Positions 1-6,836 of a stretch of DNA of 11,172 bases are shown here, in pieces; position 1 is the first letter of the stretch; each line of letters begins with the position of its first letter. The translations under genes were made by a program, and so were the position numbers. This DNA comes from Oscillospiraceae bacterium (GTDB lineage Bacteria > Bacillota > Clostridia > Oscillospirales > Ruminococcaceae), in assembly GCA_020024235.1 (NCBI GenBank), contig JAHHUA010000050.1:1-11172 (forward strand), given 5' to 3'. The notes beneath the pieces are model-generated. The model worked only from the letters and a program-made list of their open reading frames with translations. It ran no database searches and had not been told where the DNA came from.

Positions 1-51
1 TGTGACCCTCTGCTTGTAAGGCAGATGCTCTCCCAGCTGAGCTATGCTCCC
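1..51 (-). tRNA. tRNA-Val (anticodon UAC), 5' part; 3' part lies outside the window
   Basis: Read on the minus strand, the sequence starts with the 7-nt acceptor strand GGGAGCA at 51-45, followed by TA at positions 8-9, a D-arm (GCTC...GAGC), and an anticodon stem TCTGC/GCAGA enclosing the loop CTTACAA. The anticodon is therefore TAC, which reads valine codons. The variable loop follows and the window ends in the T-arm, so the T-loop and 3' acceptor strand are missing only because the window is cut. A promoter with good -35 and -10 boxes lies upstream at 86-114. Confidence 0.93.
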
Positions 52-85
52 ACATCTTGCCGTTGAACTCCCAACGACAGTTATT

Positions 86-114
86 AGTATACAACACCTT
101 ACACCAAAAGTCAA
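86..114 (-). promoter_or_regulatory. Sigma-A-type promoter of the tRNA-Val transcript
   Basis: On the minus strand there is TTGACT (114-109), a 17-nt spacer and TATACT (91-86), close to the consensus TTGACA-17-TATAAT. Transcription would start near position 79, leaving a leader of about 28 nt before the tRNA. That leader contains a small inverted repeat, CGTTG/CAACG (61-65 and 72-76) with a 6-nt loop, which may mark the end processed away during maturation. Confidence 0.75.
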
Positions 115-244
115 TAGTTTTTTTTTAGTTTTTTAAATTTCTTATTGTTTTGTATTTATTTATTAATTTTATTAACATATATAAATATTTTTATAAAATT
201 AACACATATTAATACTGTAATTATATGATGAAAGGTTTGATTTT

Positions 245-436
245 GTGAGTAAGAAAACTTATAAAGTAAAAATTTCCAAAAAAAATATTTCAGGAAAAAA
301 TAAAATTATTCCGGCATTTGAAACGTCTTCCATTGTACAGCAGGATATTTTAATCAATAAAAAATCAAATTTAGCTGTACCCAATATGACAAATGTTATA
401 GATGCCAAAAAATTTTCCGAGGAGCACCAGCAGTAA
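245..436 (+). CDS. Small lysine-rich protein, possibly DUF3787-like
   Basis: A 63-codon gene with a GTG start at 245, chosen because AAAGG lies at 231-235 at a suitable distance; the ATG codons at 225 and 228 are out of frame. The first 20 residues are rich in Lys and Ser (MSKKTYKVKISKK). The C-terminal part (FETSS...VPN...VIDAKKFSEEHQQ) resembles, from memory, the short clostridial family DUF3787, whose members carry an ET-A/S-A/S core and end in a V-x-x-AK-x-[YF]-x-x-x-[NH] helix. The function of that family is unknown. There is no signal peptide and no membrane segment. It stands alone, between the tRNA promoter and a convergent gene, and no clear terminator follows it. Being a real gene is likely but not certain; the family call is tentative. 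Confidence 0.5.
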   Translation: MSKKTYKVKISKKNISGKNKIIPAFETSSIVQQDILINKKSNLAVPNMTNVIDAKKFSEEHQQ

Positions 437-491
437 TTATGCTTTCTGATATATAATATTATAATTATTTCTCAAAAATTCCTTTTAGTAG

Positions 492-1067
492 TTATTTATT
501 TTTATGTTTTACCGTATTTAATACTCCGTAAAAGATAATCGTCGATATTTGGGCACCCAAAGCATTTAATATAATATCGTTTATATCAGTTGCCCGCCCG
601 AATATCGGCTGAGTTATTTCTATACACAAAGAAAGAACAGGTGCCATAATCAAAGTGTGTTTTAAAGTTGTTTTTTCATTATACAAAGGGTACAGTATTC
701 CAAAAGGTACAAAAGCCAGTATATTCCATAGTTTTTCACCATTAAAGTTCTTAAAAAAATTGGGAATGAAATTACAGGAAAACTTAAACCATGGTATATC
801 AGACAAACTGAATTGATGATAAAAAATAAAATAATAAATACTCCCTATGATATCAATAAACAAGGTAAGAGAAAGAAGTCCCGCTATATAACACACAAAC
901 AGTGATTTAACGGCAATTTTTCCTGTGGATAATCCGTTTTTATGCTGTAATTTATATATAAAATAAATAATTCCCGCTATTAATGCCACCGGTATTACCT
1001 GTAAAAAATATCCGATATATGTATCAAAGAAAAAATACTGAAAAGTCATATCTTCGGGGAAATACAT
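492..1067 (-). CDS. VanZ-like family integral membrane protein
   Basis: A 191-residue, very hydrophobic protein. Likely membrane segments lie near residues 20-40, 52-72, 115-130, 136-152 and 165-184. Two VanZ-family signatures are visible: LWNILAFVPFGILYPL at 113-128, and a second block starting EITQP at 150 with R158, D161 and N163 followed by NALGAQIS (168-175). VanZ was first named in a teicoplanin-resistance cluster, but most family members have no known role, and nothing here (no vanA/vanX-type genes) points to glycopeptide resistance. The ATG start is preceded by GGGAGGT (1079-1073). It follows the GNAT gene on the same strand by 39 bp, so the two are probably co-transcribed. The family call is firm; the function is not known. 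Confidence 0.85.
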   Translation of the reverse strand: MYFPEDMTFQYFFFDTYIGYFLQVIPVALIAGIIYFIYKLQHKNGLSTGKIAVKSLFVCYIAGLLSLTLFIDIIGSIYYFIFYHQFSLSDIPWFKFSCNFIPNFFKNFNGEKLWNILAFVPFGILYPLYNEKTTLKHTLIMAPVLSLCIEITQPIFGRATDINDIILNALGAQISTIIFYGVLNTVKHKNK

Positions 1068-1106
1068 AGTTTACCTCCCAATAATTCAAATAATTTATTA
1101 ACGCTG

Positions 1107-1841
1107 TTATATTCTATCACGATAATAACAAACAAGATCAACCGGTTTGTCCAGCATTTCATGCCAGGTTGCTTTGTGCTGAATACCCTCTTTTTTAAAA
1201 CCCAGTTTTTTCAAAAGATTAGCCGAGGGAATATTTTCTTCTAAAACCCTGCCTATAATCATCTCTATTCGGAGTTTGTCCTGTATAAGATTTAAAAGAT
1301 AGGAAATTGCCTCATAAGCATAACCTTTTCCCCGATAAATCGGAGATATGGAATAACCTATTTCAAAAGTATCTACGGCTCTGGTATTATTTTCAAGAAA
1401 AACCACCGTTCCAATTACCTCATTAGAGTCTTTTAAAACAAGCACATAACGCATTTCCTGTTTCTCAAAGTAACACATAAGATTGTTATAATCTTCATCC
1501 ATGGTATTAAATACATTGCAGCAGTCCATGTAGCATCCCTCATAATCTGAAAGCAGCGGGAAAAAATTTTTGCTGTCTGAAGGTAAAAATCGGCGTATAA
1601 TAAGTCTTTCCGTTTCTGCATTTAAGCGTGGAAGTAAAATTTTACTCACTTTATATGCAGTTACACTTTCATACTCAAATTCAGACTTGTCTATTTTATA
1701 TTTATTGAGTATAAGAGTATTTATCCCGGAATTTTCCTCAAATGTGCTTATAGGTAATTCTTCATCATATATTGTTAGAATTTTCAAAGGAATCTTATAG
1801 TATGCACATAAATCCTCATATTTTCTGTTAATACTATCCAT
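1107..1841 (-). CDS. GNAT-family N-acetyltransferase (RimJ/RimL-like)
   Basis: A 244-residue protein. The C-terminal two thirds (about 77-244) is a GNAT domain of the Acetyltransf_3 type: it opens with TERLIIRRF (77-85), carries the acetyl-CoA pyrophosphate-binding motif YRGKGYA around 169-175, and then ENIPSANLLKKLGF (202-215), the usual Asn-containing helix and turn before the last strands. Such enzymes transfer acetyl from acetyl-CoA to an amine; the substrate cannot be told from sequence. The first 75 or so residues are an extra region I do not recognise. I chose ATG at 1841 because GGAGAT (1850-1845) lies directly upstream; the frame stays open to a TTG at 1901, but that codon lies next to the arm of a hairpin and has no ribosome binding site. 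The gene lies between an acidic protein of unknown function and the VanZ-like gene. Confidence 0.85.
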   Translation of the reverse strand: MDSINRKYEDLCAYYKIPLKILTIYDEELPISTFEENSGINTLILNKYKIDKSEFEYESVTAYKVSKILLPRLNAETERLIIRRFLPSDSKNFFPLLSDYEGCYMDCCNVFNTMDEDYNNLMCYFEKQEMRYVLVLKDSNEVIGTVVFLENNTRAVDTFEIGYSISPIYRGKGYAYEAISYLLNLIQDKLRIEMIIGRVLEENIPSANLLKKLGFKKEGIQHKATWHEMLDKPVDLVCYYRDRI

Positions 1842-1864
1842 TTTATCTCCTGTAATTATAAAAT

Positions 1865-1898
1865 TTCTCCGATATTCGGAATTTGAAATATCGGAGAA
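1865..1898 (-). terminator. Perfect 12-bp hairpin between two minus-strand genes (terminator or attenuator)
   Basis: The arms TTCTCCGATATT (1865-1876) and AATATCGGAGAA (1887-1898) are perfect reverse complements separated by 10 nt. On the minus strand the hairpin lies 19 bp after the stop of the acidic-protein gene and is followed by ATTTTATAATTA, a weak T-tract, then the GNAT ribosome binding site. It could end the upstream transcript, reduce read-through into the GNAT/VanZ pair, or be an operator. A terminator or attenuator fits best, but the T-tract is poor. Confidence 0.55.
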
Positions 1899-1917
1899 CA
1901 ATATTTAAAATATCATT

Positions 1918-2685
1918 TTAATATTCCATAAGTTCAGCAGCAAATTCCTCGGGAATAATCATAGTTTGACTGTATTCTTCCCTTAATTGATTATACATAT
2001 CCGGCTTAGCTGACATACCCACTTTTAATGTGTTAAGTATAAAAGCTATTAAATTTCTGTATAGTTCTGTTTTGTAAAGCTGAGCCTCTGCTTTGTCAAT
2101 ATCCGAGGCTTTATATGATATACGGGGAATTTGAGCAAAATCAACACAGGCATCTGTCAAAGAATCCAACATACTTTCCAAACAATACCAGTCATTTAAA
2201 TCTTTTACATTTTCCCAATTTTCAAAATCACATCTGCCTCCCGAAATTACGGTTAATTCCATCAGCAAAACTGATTGCCATTCCGATATAAACATTTGAT
2301 TTCCGCTTTCACTGTCGGAAAAATATTTTTCATAAAATTCTTCCTGACTGTCATTTAGTTCTTCCCCAACATTATATTGCATTACACTGGCATCTAAATT
2401 ATTGGCAAAATCCTCAAATTCTTCGGGCTTTATTTTTCCGTTTAAGCAGTCCCATAAATAATTTTGGGCAATTTCAATAACTTCGTTAAGTTCTTCGCCA
2501 TTTTCCTCCAAGCCATGACGATATGTGTTTATATACGATTCCAAAATAAGCAGATTGGCTAAAAGCATATTGTCATTGTCAACACCCTCAAAAGCTTCTA
2601 TCACCATATTTCTGAAATTCAGTCGCCAATTATTAGCCTGGCTGTCATTTAGTGATGCAAAATCTGTATCAAGTGTATATTTCAT
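1918..2685 (-). CDS. Acidic, probably helical protein of unknown function
   Basis: I do not recognise this 255-residue protein. It is strongly acidic (many Asp/Glu, few Lys/Arg) and has no signal peptide or membrane segment, so it should be cytosolic. It looks mostly helical, for example LLANLLILESYINTYRHGLE (41-60) and the helix-like run at 200-222. The sequence LNDSQ occurs twice, at 12-16 and 110-114, each followed by an aromatic-rich stretch, which may hint at an internal duplication or be chance. Its acidic, helical look recalls some immunity proteins of toxin systems, but no toxin gene is nearby, so I do not assign that role. The ATG start has GAGGT (2695-2691) upstream. It lies just downstream of the ackA terminator, with only about 37 bp for a promoter, so it may depend partly on read-through. 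Confidence 0.75.
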   Translation of the reverse strand: MKYTLDTDFASLNDSQANNWRLNFRNMVIEAFEGVDNDNMLLANLLILESYINTYRHGLEENGEELNEVIEIAQNYLWDCLNGKIKPEEFEDFANNLDASVMQYNVGEELNDSQEEFYEKYFSDSESGNQMFISEWQSVLLMELTVISGGRCDFENWENVKDLNDWYCLESMLDSLTDACVDFAQIPRISYKASDIDKAEAQLYKTELYRNLIAFILNTLKVGMSAKPDMYNQLREEYSQTMIIPEEFAAELMEY

Positions 2686-2720
2686 AATTTACCTCACATA
2701 TTATCTCACATAAATTTGCA

Positions 2721-2749
2721 AAAAAGCCCAAATACAATATTTGGGCTTT
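2721..2749 (-). terminator. Intrinsic terminator of ackA
   Basis: AAAGCCCAAATA (2723-2734) and TATTTGGGCTTT (2738-2749) form a perfect 12-bp stem with a 3-nt loop. On the minus strand the stem begins about 11 nt after the ackA stop and is followed by T residues (2725-2721), the classic Rho-independent layout. Confidence 0.9.
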
Positions 2750-2760
2750 CTGTTTAAATA

Positions 2761-3969
2761 TTACTTTTTAATTTTATCAACAATTTCCTTAGTATCGCGG
2801 GCAATAAGAAGTTCTTCGTTTGTAGGAAGAACCCAAACCTGTACTTTGGAATCTTCTGTAGAGAATTTGTTTTCTCCTCTGGAAGCCTTTTCATTGAGAT
2901 CTTTGTCAATCTTAACTCCCATAAATTCAAGATCTTCGCAAACTCTTTGACGGAAGTTAGAGGAATTTTCACCGATACCGCCTGTAAAGAGAATAGCATC
3001 AACACCGCCCATAGCAGCAGCATAAGCAGCAATTTGTTTCTTAACCTGATATGTTACTATATCAAGTGTGAGAGCAGCTCTGTGGTCGCCCTTTTCAGCA
3101 GCTTCTTCTATTTCGCGGCAGTCAGGAGAAATACCGGACAAACCGAGGAAACCTGACTTCTTGTTGAGCATATTAGCCATTTCATCAGGAGTCATGTTTT
3201 CCTTATTCATGATATATGTGATAACAGATGGGTCTACAGCACCACTTCTTGTACCCATAATGAAACCATCAAGAGGAGTAAAGCCCATTGTTGTATCTAC
3301 ACACTTACCGCCGTCAATAGCAGTAATGGAAGAACCGTTTCCAAGGTGGCAGGAAATAATCTTTGTATCTTCAGGCTTTTTGCCCATAACTTCTGCCATT
3401 CTTGCTCCTACATATCTGTGGCTTGTACCGTGGAAACCATAGCGACGGATATGGTATTTTTCATAGTATTCATAAGGAATACCGAAAATATAAGCTTTTT
3501 CAGGCATTGTCTGATGGAAAGATGTATCAAATACAGCAACCATTGGAGTATCCTTGCCGAATACTTCCTGACAAGCCTTCATAGCAACTGCCTGAGGTGG
3601 GTTGTGCAGAGGGCCAAGTTCTTTAAGTTCCATAACTGTGTCGATAACTTTATCGTCAACCAATGTGGAAACCTTATAAACTTCAGCACCATGGAGCACT
3701 CTGTGTCCTACTGCGGAAATTTCGCTCATAGAGTCGATAACCTTTGTGTCCCCTGTAGAAAGAACTTTAACAACTTCCTCAAATGCTTCCTTATGAGTTG
3801 GGAAGGAAACATCGTATTCGCTCTTTCTGCCGTCAGCGGTTTTGTGGGAAATTCTTCCGTCAACACCTATTCTTTCGCACAAACCTTTAGCCAGTACGCT
3901 TTCATCTTTCATATCAATGAGCTGATATTTAAGAGATGAACTTCCTGCATTAATAACAAGAATCTTCAT
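2761..3969 (-). CDS. ackA: Acetate kinase
   Basis: The 402-residue product has the length usual for acetate kinase and all key residues by family alignment. N7 lies in VINAGSSSLKYQL (5-17). HRVLHG (89-94) includes R90. The proposed catalytic Asp is D148 in VAVFDTSFHQT. H180 lies in YGFHGTSHRYV. The phosphate/nucleotide-binding segment is ISCHLGNGSS (205-214), R241 is in GTRSGAVDP, FTGGIGEN is at 328-335, and a conserved Glu is E385. The enzyme converts acetyl phosphate and ADP to acetate and ATP, the ATP-yielding last step of acetate fermentation, in the cytosol. No phosphotransacetylase gene is in the window. The start ATG has GGAGGT upstream. Its codon use is less AT-biased than that of its neighbours, as expected for a highly expressed gene. 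It is followed by a strong terminator and diverges from tmcAL. Confidence 0.98.
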   Translation of the reverse strand: MKILVINAGSSSLKYQLIDMKDESVLAKGLCERIGVDGRISHKTADGRKSEYDVSFPTHKEAFEEVVKVLSTGDTKVIDSMSEISAVGHRVLHGAEVYKVSTLVDDKVIDTVMELKELGPLHNPPQAVAMKACQEVFGKDTPMVAVFDTSFHQTMPEKAYIFGIPYEYYEKYHIRRYGFHGTSHRYVGARMAEVMGKKPEDTKIISCHLGNGSSITAIDGGKCVDTTMGFTPLDGFIMGTRSGAVDPSVITYIMNKENMTPDEMANMLNKKSGFLGLSGISPDCREIEEAAEKGDHRAALTLDIVTYQVKKQIAAYAAAMGGVDAILFTGGIGENSSNFRQRVCEDLEFMGVKIDKDLNEKASRGENKFSTEDSKVQVWVLPTNEELLIARDTKEIVDKIKK

Positions 3970-4035
3970 TGTAATTACCTCCGATATTTTTATTTGTAAA
4001 TATGTATGTTTTTTTGTTCTTTTTTAGCAGAACAC

Positions 4036-4065
4036 TTGACACATACTCATTCAATTATATATTAT
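4036..4065 (+). promoter_or_regulatory. Putative promoter of tmcAL in the ackA-tmcAL divergent region
   Basis: A consensus -35 TTGACA is at 4036-4041. Two overlapping -10 candidates follow: TATATT (4058-4063, 16-nt spacer) and TATTAT (4060-4065, 18-nt spacer). Transcription would start about 30 nt before the GTG start of tmcAL. The ackA promoter must lie in the same 135-bp region on the other strand, but I cannot pick convincing boxes for it. Confidence 0.55.
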
Positions 4066-4105
4066 TACATTATTAAAAAAATTTCAAGTATTGCAGGTGA
4101 AAATA

Positions 4106-5284
4106 GTGAAAATTTGTGCTGTTATTTGTGAATTTAATCCCTTTCATAACGGACATGAGTATATTTTGCATAATTTGCGTGAAAAAGGCTTTACCCATAT
4201 TATTGCAGTTATGAGCGGAAATTTTGTTCAGCGGGCCTCCCCTGCTCTTTTTCCAAAAGAAGCCAGAACCAAAGCTGCCCTTAACTGCGGCGCTGACTTG
4301 GTAATAGAACTGCCCTTGCCCTATGCTGCTGCCACAGCGGAGCGTTTTGCTTTCGGTGGCTGTGAAATAATAAAATCTTTAGGCTGTGTGGACGCCTTGG
4401 CATTTGGTGCGGAAAATTCCGATGCAGAAAGCCTAAAAGACATTGCCAAGGTTCTTCTTTCCCATAAGTTTTCACAAAAACTGAAAGTATACCTTGATAA
4501 AGGCATGAGTTTTGCTGCTGCCAGAGAAGCTGCTTTGAATGAATTTCCACATTTAAACGGTGATATTGTTAAAACACCTAACAATATATTAGCCATAGAA
4601 TATATTAAACATATTTTAGGCAGTCAAATAGAAATTATACCTATAATGCGACAATTTGCCCAGCATGACAAACGGGGTGAATTAAATGGCTATTCATCTG
4701 CCTCATATATAAGAGAAAACTGGGGAAAGGATTTTATAAAAAATGTTATGCCACAAAAAGCTTTTGAAATTTTTAATGAATGGGAAGAAAAAGGGGAAAT
4801 TTTATCTTCTCCCTATAAATTTGAACTTTTAATGCTGTCTGATTTGAGAAAACTTTCCATTGAAGCTATAAAAAATTTACCCTGTATTTCAGAAGGATTG
4901 GAAAACAAATTTTATTCTGCAATAAAATCCTCGGTATCTTTGGAGGAAATTTATTTAAAAGTAAAATCAAAACGCTATTCTCATTCCCGAATAAGAAGAA
5001 TTGCACTAAGCGGATTTTTGAATATAACAAAAGATTATGCCGAAAAAAAACCACCCTATGCCCATATTTTAGGATTAAACAAAAATGGTGAGGATATACT
5101 TAAAATTGCAAAAAAAACATCGGCTATCCCCATATCCCACTCACTAAAAAAATTGGAAGAAACAGATTTTGAATGTTATAATTTTGCCAATTTGGAAGCT
5201 AAATCCACTGATCAGTATAATTTGCTTTTAAATAAACCCAAAGCCTGCGGCACTGATTACACTAATAAAATTATTAAAATTTAA
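4106..5284 (+). CDS. tmcAL: tRNA(Met) cytidine acetate ligase (TmcAL; formerly YlbM/DUF795)
   Basis: A 392-residue protein with the start of the TmcAL family: MKICAVICEFNPFHNGHEYI, including the nucleotidyltransferase motif HNGH (14-17). It continues with MSGNFVQR (36-43), the KEART segment after it, and GAENSD (101-106), then NNILAIEYIK, SSASYIR and SRIRRI further on, all typical of the family. TmcAL activates acetate with ATP and acetylates cytidine 34 in the anticodon of elongator tRNA-Met, giving ac4C, which helps avoid misreading of AUA. Start choice: GTG at 4106 has AGGTGA (4095-4100) at good spacing and gives the usual N-terminus; a TTG five codons upstream (4091) has no ribosome binding site. 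It is divergent from ackA, which makes the acetate this enzyme consumes. The length is slightly short of the roughly 400-415 residues common in Bacilli. Confidence 0.93.
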   Translation: MKICAVICEFNPFHNGHEYILHNLREKGFTHIIAVMSGNFVQRASPALFPKEARTKAALNCGADLVIELPLPYAAATAERFAFGGCEIIKSLGCVDALAFGAENSDAESLKDIAKVLLSHKFSQKLKVYLDKGMSFAAAREAALNEFPHLNGDIVKTPNNILAIEYIKHILGSQIEIIPIMRQFAQHDKRGELNGYSSASYIRENWGKDFIKNVMPQKAFEIFNEWEEKGEILSSPYKFELLMLSDLRKLSIEAIKNLPCISEGLENKFYSAIKSSVSLEEIYLKVKSKRYSHSRIRRIALSGFLNITKDYAEKKPPYAHILGLNKNGEDILKIAKKTSAIPISHSLKKLEETDFECYNFANLEAKSTDQYNLLLNKPKACGTDYTNKIIKI

Positions 5285-5306
5285 ATTTGAGTTATTATAA
5301 AACATG

Positions 5307-5335
5307 TTGTAATTACCAAAAAAAAATGATATTAT
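5307..5335 (+). promoter_or_regulatory. Possible promoter for the first DegV gene
   Basis: TTGTAA (5307-5312), a 17-nt spacer containing a run of nine A, and TATTAT (5330-5335). Several other TATAAT-like words follow at 5336-5355, so the exact -10 is uncertain. No terminator is seen between tmcAL and this site, so co-transcription with tmcAL is also possible. Confidence 0.4.
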
Positions 5336-5372
5336 ATAATAAAATATAATATAATATCAGGAGGATTTTTCT

Positions 5373-6239
5373 ATGGACAAAACAACAAATAAAATTAAAA
5401 TTTTAGTGGACTCCGGCTCAGATATTTCAAAAGATTACTGCAAAAAATATAACATTGATGTTGTGCCTCTCAATATTATTTACAACAATAAATCCCACAA
5501 GGATTTTTATGAAATTGACCCTGTAAGTTATTGTGAATATTTGGAAACCTGCAAGGAAATTCCCACAACTTCACAGCCATCCCCTACGGATTTTGTAAAC
5601 TACTTTAACAAGTACAAAGATGATTATGACCACATTATCTGTATCACTATGGCACCTGCAGGTTCAGGAACATTTAACAGTGCAAATCTTGCCAAAGAAA
5701 TTTTTAAAGAACAAAACGAACATTGTCAAATTCATGTTTTGGACTCCAGAAGCTGCGGTCTTAACGAAACTTTGGAAGCTAAAGCCACTGCTAAAATGAT
5801 TGAAAAAGGCAAGGATATTTACACCATTCTCTCTGAACTGGAAGAAATGAGCCACAAAATCTGCACATACTATTTAGTAGATGATATAAACTTTTTAATT
5901 AAAGGCGGCAGAGTTTCTACTCTCAAAGGTGCTATTGCCTCAAAGCTAAGATTAAAACCCATTATTACAATTCGTCAGGGCATTGGTTCAAACCTTACAA
6001 ATGCGGTAGGTTTTCACAATGGTTTGGATAAACTTGTGAACTATTTCTTTCAGGATGCCGACGAAACTTCCACTGCTTATATTTCCCATGCTAACTGCTA
6101 TACAAAGGCTTTGGCTCTCTCTGACAAACTGAAGGCAAAACACCCAAAAATCAAAACAAAGATTTTCCAAATGAACTGTGTTATGGCAACTCAGGCAGGT
6201 CCCGGTTCATTGGGACTTTTCTTTAAAAAAAGCATATAA
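5373..6239 (+). CDS. DegV family protein (fatty-acid-binding, FakB-like), copy 1
   Basis: A 288-residue protein with the DegV fold signatures: ILVDSGSDIS (10-19), TTSQPSP (65-71), SGTFNSA (98-104), FLIKGGRVS (174-182) and a C-terminal AGPGSLGLFF (275-284). DegV proteins bind a fatty acid; those acting as FakB present it to the kinase FakA for phosphorylation. No fakA is in the window, so which role applies here is open. Oddly, the residue before the C-terminal glycine motif is Gln (Q274) where most members, including copy 2 in this window, have His. The ATG start has CAGGAGGA (5358-5365) upstream. It lies 88 bp after tmcAL and is closed by a strong terminator. The family call is secure; the ligand is unknown. 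Confidence 0.92.
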   Translation: MDKTTNKIKILVDSGSDISKDYCKKYNIDVVPLNIIYNNKSHKDFYEIDPVSYCEYLETCKEIPTTSQPSPTDFVNYFNKYKDDYDHIICITMAPAGSGTFNSANLAKEIFKEQNEHCQIHVLDSRSCGLNETLEAKATAKMIEKGKDIYTILSELEEMSHKICTYYLVDDINFLIKGGRVSTLKGAIASKLRLKPIITIRQGIGSNLTNAVGFHNGLDKLVNYFFQDADETSTAYISHANCYTKALALSDKLKAKHPKIKTKIFQMNCVMATQAGPGSLGLFFKKSI

Positions 6240-6256
6240 TTATTAATTAAAAAACA

Positions 6257-6330
6257 CTCCCTGCATACTTTTTTGCTTATCCTAATAAGCATAATTTAAA
6301 AGCTGCGGGGAGCATTTATTTTTTATAAAC
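6257..6330. terminator. Bidirectional terminator between DegV copy 1 and the DUF2752 gene
   Basis: An outer stem CTCCCTGC (6257-6264) pairs with GCGGGGAG (6305-6312) with one G-U pair. Inside it CTTTT/AAAAG (6268-6272/6298-6302) and GCTTAT/ATAAGC (6275-6280/6285-6290) extend the structure. The plus strand continues with ATTTATTTTTT; the minus strand continues with GTGTTTTTTAATT. It therefore can serve both convergent genes. Confidence 0.8.
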
Positions 6331-6367
6331 TAAATGACATAACACAAACATCAATATAAACATATTT

Positions 6368-6721
6368 TTAAATTATATTAAAAAAATATAAAAGGCAAAC
6401 TCCGTAAAATACCATTACATAAAATAAAATTAAATATAAAATAAACCCATTGACAAATTTGTTTTTAAAGGGTTTAAAATCAAAGAAGGCAAAAAAAAGC
6501 ACTACAGGTACAGTCCAAAAAGACGGATTTAGCAAAAAAGCATTTTTTACATCCTTGTAAAATACGCAGATCCATGCTCTGGTCATGCCACAGGTAGGAC
6601 ATGGAAAACCTAAAACAGAATAAATAGGACATGGAGGCTTAAAAATCAAAATAAATGCAATCAAGCCTGTCAAAGCTGCCAGTCCGACTAATTTAATTTT
6701 TAAATTTCTAGGTTTATTCAT
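6368..6721 (-). CDS. DUF2752 family small membrane protein
   Basis: A 117-residue membrane protein with the diagnostic DUF2752 core CPIYSVLGFPCPTCGMTRAW at 31-50, containing three cysteines (C31, C41, C44) and the CGMTR block. Predicted membrane segments are about 11-28, 69-83 and 91-115. The family's role is unknown; the clustered Cys residues suggest metal binding or redox chemistry at the membrane face, but this is inference. I chose ATG at 6721, with AGGAA (6735-6731) upstream; the in-frame GTG at 6730 touches that ribosome binding site and is too close. It has its own near-consensus promoter and the shared terminator downstream, so it is probably transcribed alone. Confidence 0.85.
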   Translation of the reverse strand: MNKPRNLKIKLVGLAALTGLIAFILIFKPPCPIYSVLGFPCPTCGMTRAWICVFYKDVKNAFLLNPSFWTVPVVLFFAFFDFKPFKNKFVNGFILYLILFYVMVFYGVCLLYFFNII

Positions 6722-6753
6722 GTTTTCCACTTCCTGTCTAAAATATTTTTTTG

Positions 6754-6782
6754 ATTATATCATTCTGTACTGATTATTTCAA
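6754..6782 (-). promoter_or_regulatory. Strong sigma-A-type promoter of the DUF2752 gene
   Basis: On the minus strand: TTGAAA (6782-6777), 17-nt spacer, TATAAT (6759-6754). The start of transcription would be near 6747, about 26 nt before the ATG. Confidence 0.8.
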
Positions 6783-6799
6783 TCACTCATTGTAAAAGT

Positions 6800-6826
6800 A
6801 AAACCTCCCGTTTTCTCAACAGGAGG
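6800..6826 (-). terminator. Intrinsic terminator after the 70-residue membrane protein gene
   Basis: On the minus strand CCTCCTGTT (6826-6818) pairs with AACGGGAGG (6812-6804), with one G-U pair and a 5-nt loop, followed by TTTT (6803-6800) and further T-rich sequence. It lies about 10 nt after the stop codon of the upstream gene and insulates the DUF2752 promoter next to it. Confidence 0.8.
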
Positions 6827-6836
6827 CCTTTATCTG

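Noticed and set aside
61..76. CGTTG/CAACG hairpin in the tRNA leader as a riboswitch or T-box
   Set aside because: Only 5 bp, no T-box or specifier features, and it precedes a tRNA gene; probably part of a processed leader.
492..1067. Glycopeptide (teicoplanin) resistance because of the VanZ-like protein
   Set aside because: No other van genes are present and VanZ-like proteins are widespread in Firmicutes without a resistance role.
1842..1901. Extension of the GNAT protein by 20 residues to a TTG start at 1901
   Set aside because: TTG lacks a ribosome binding site and the extension runs through a perfect hairpin; the ATG at 1841 has GGAGAT upstream.
1918..2685. Immunity protein of a polymorphic toxin system
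   Set aside because: Only the acidic, helical character supports it; no toxin, secretion marker or repeat array is nearby.
3346..3939. A 197-codon plus-strand open frame opposite ackA, with other shorter ones
   Set aside because: It lies wholly within ackA on the opposite strand, has no ribosome binding site or recognisable domain, and is explained by the codon pattern of ackA.
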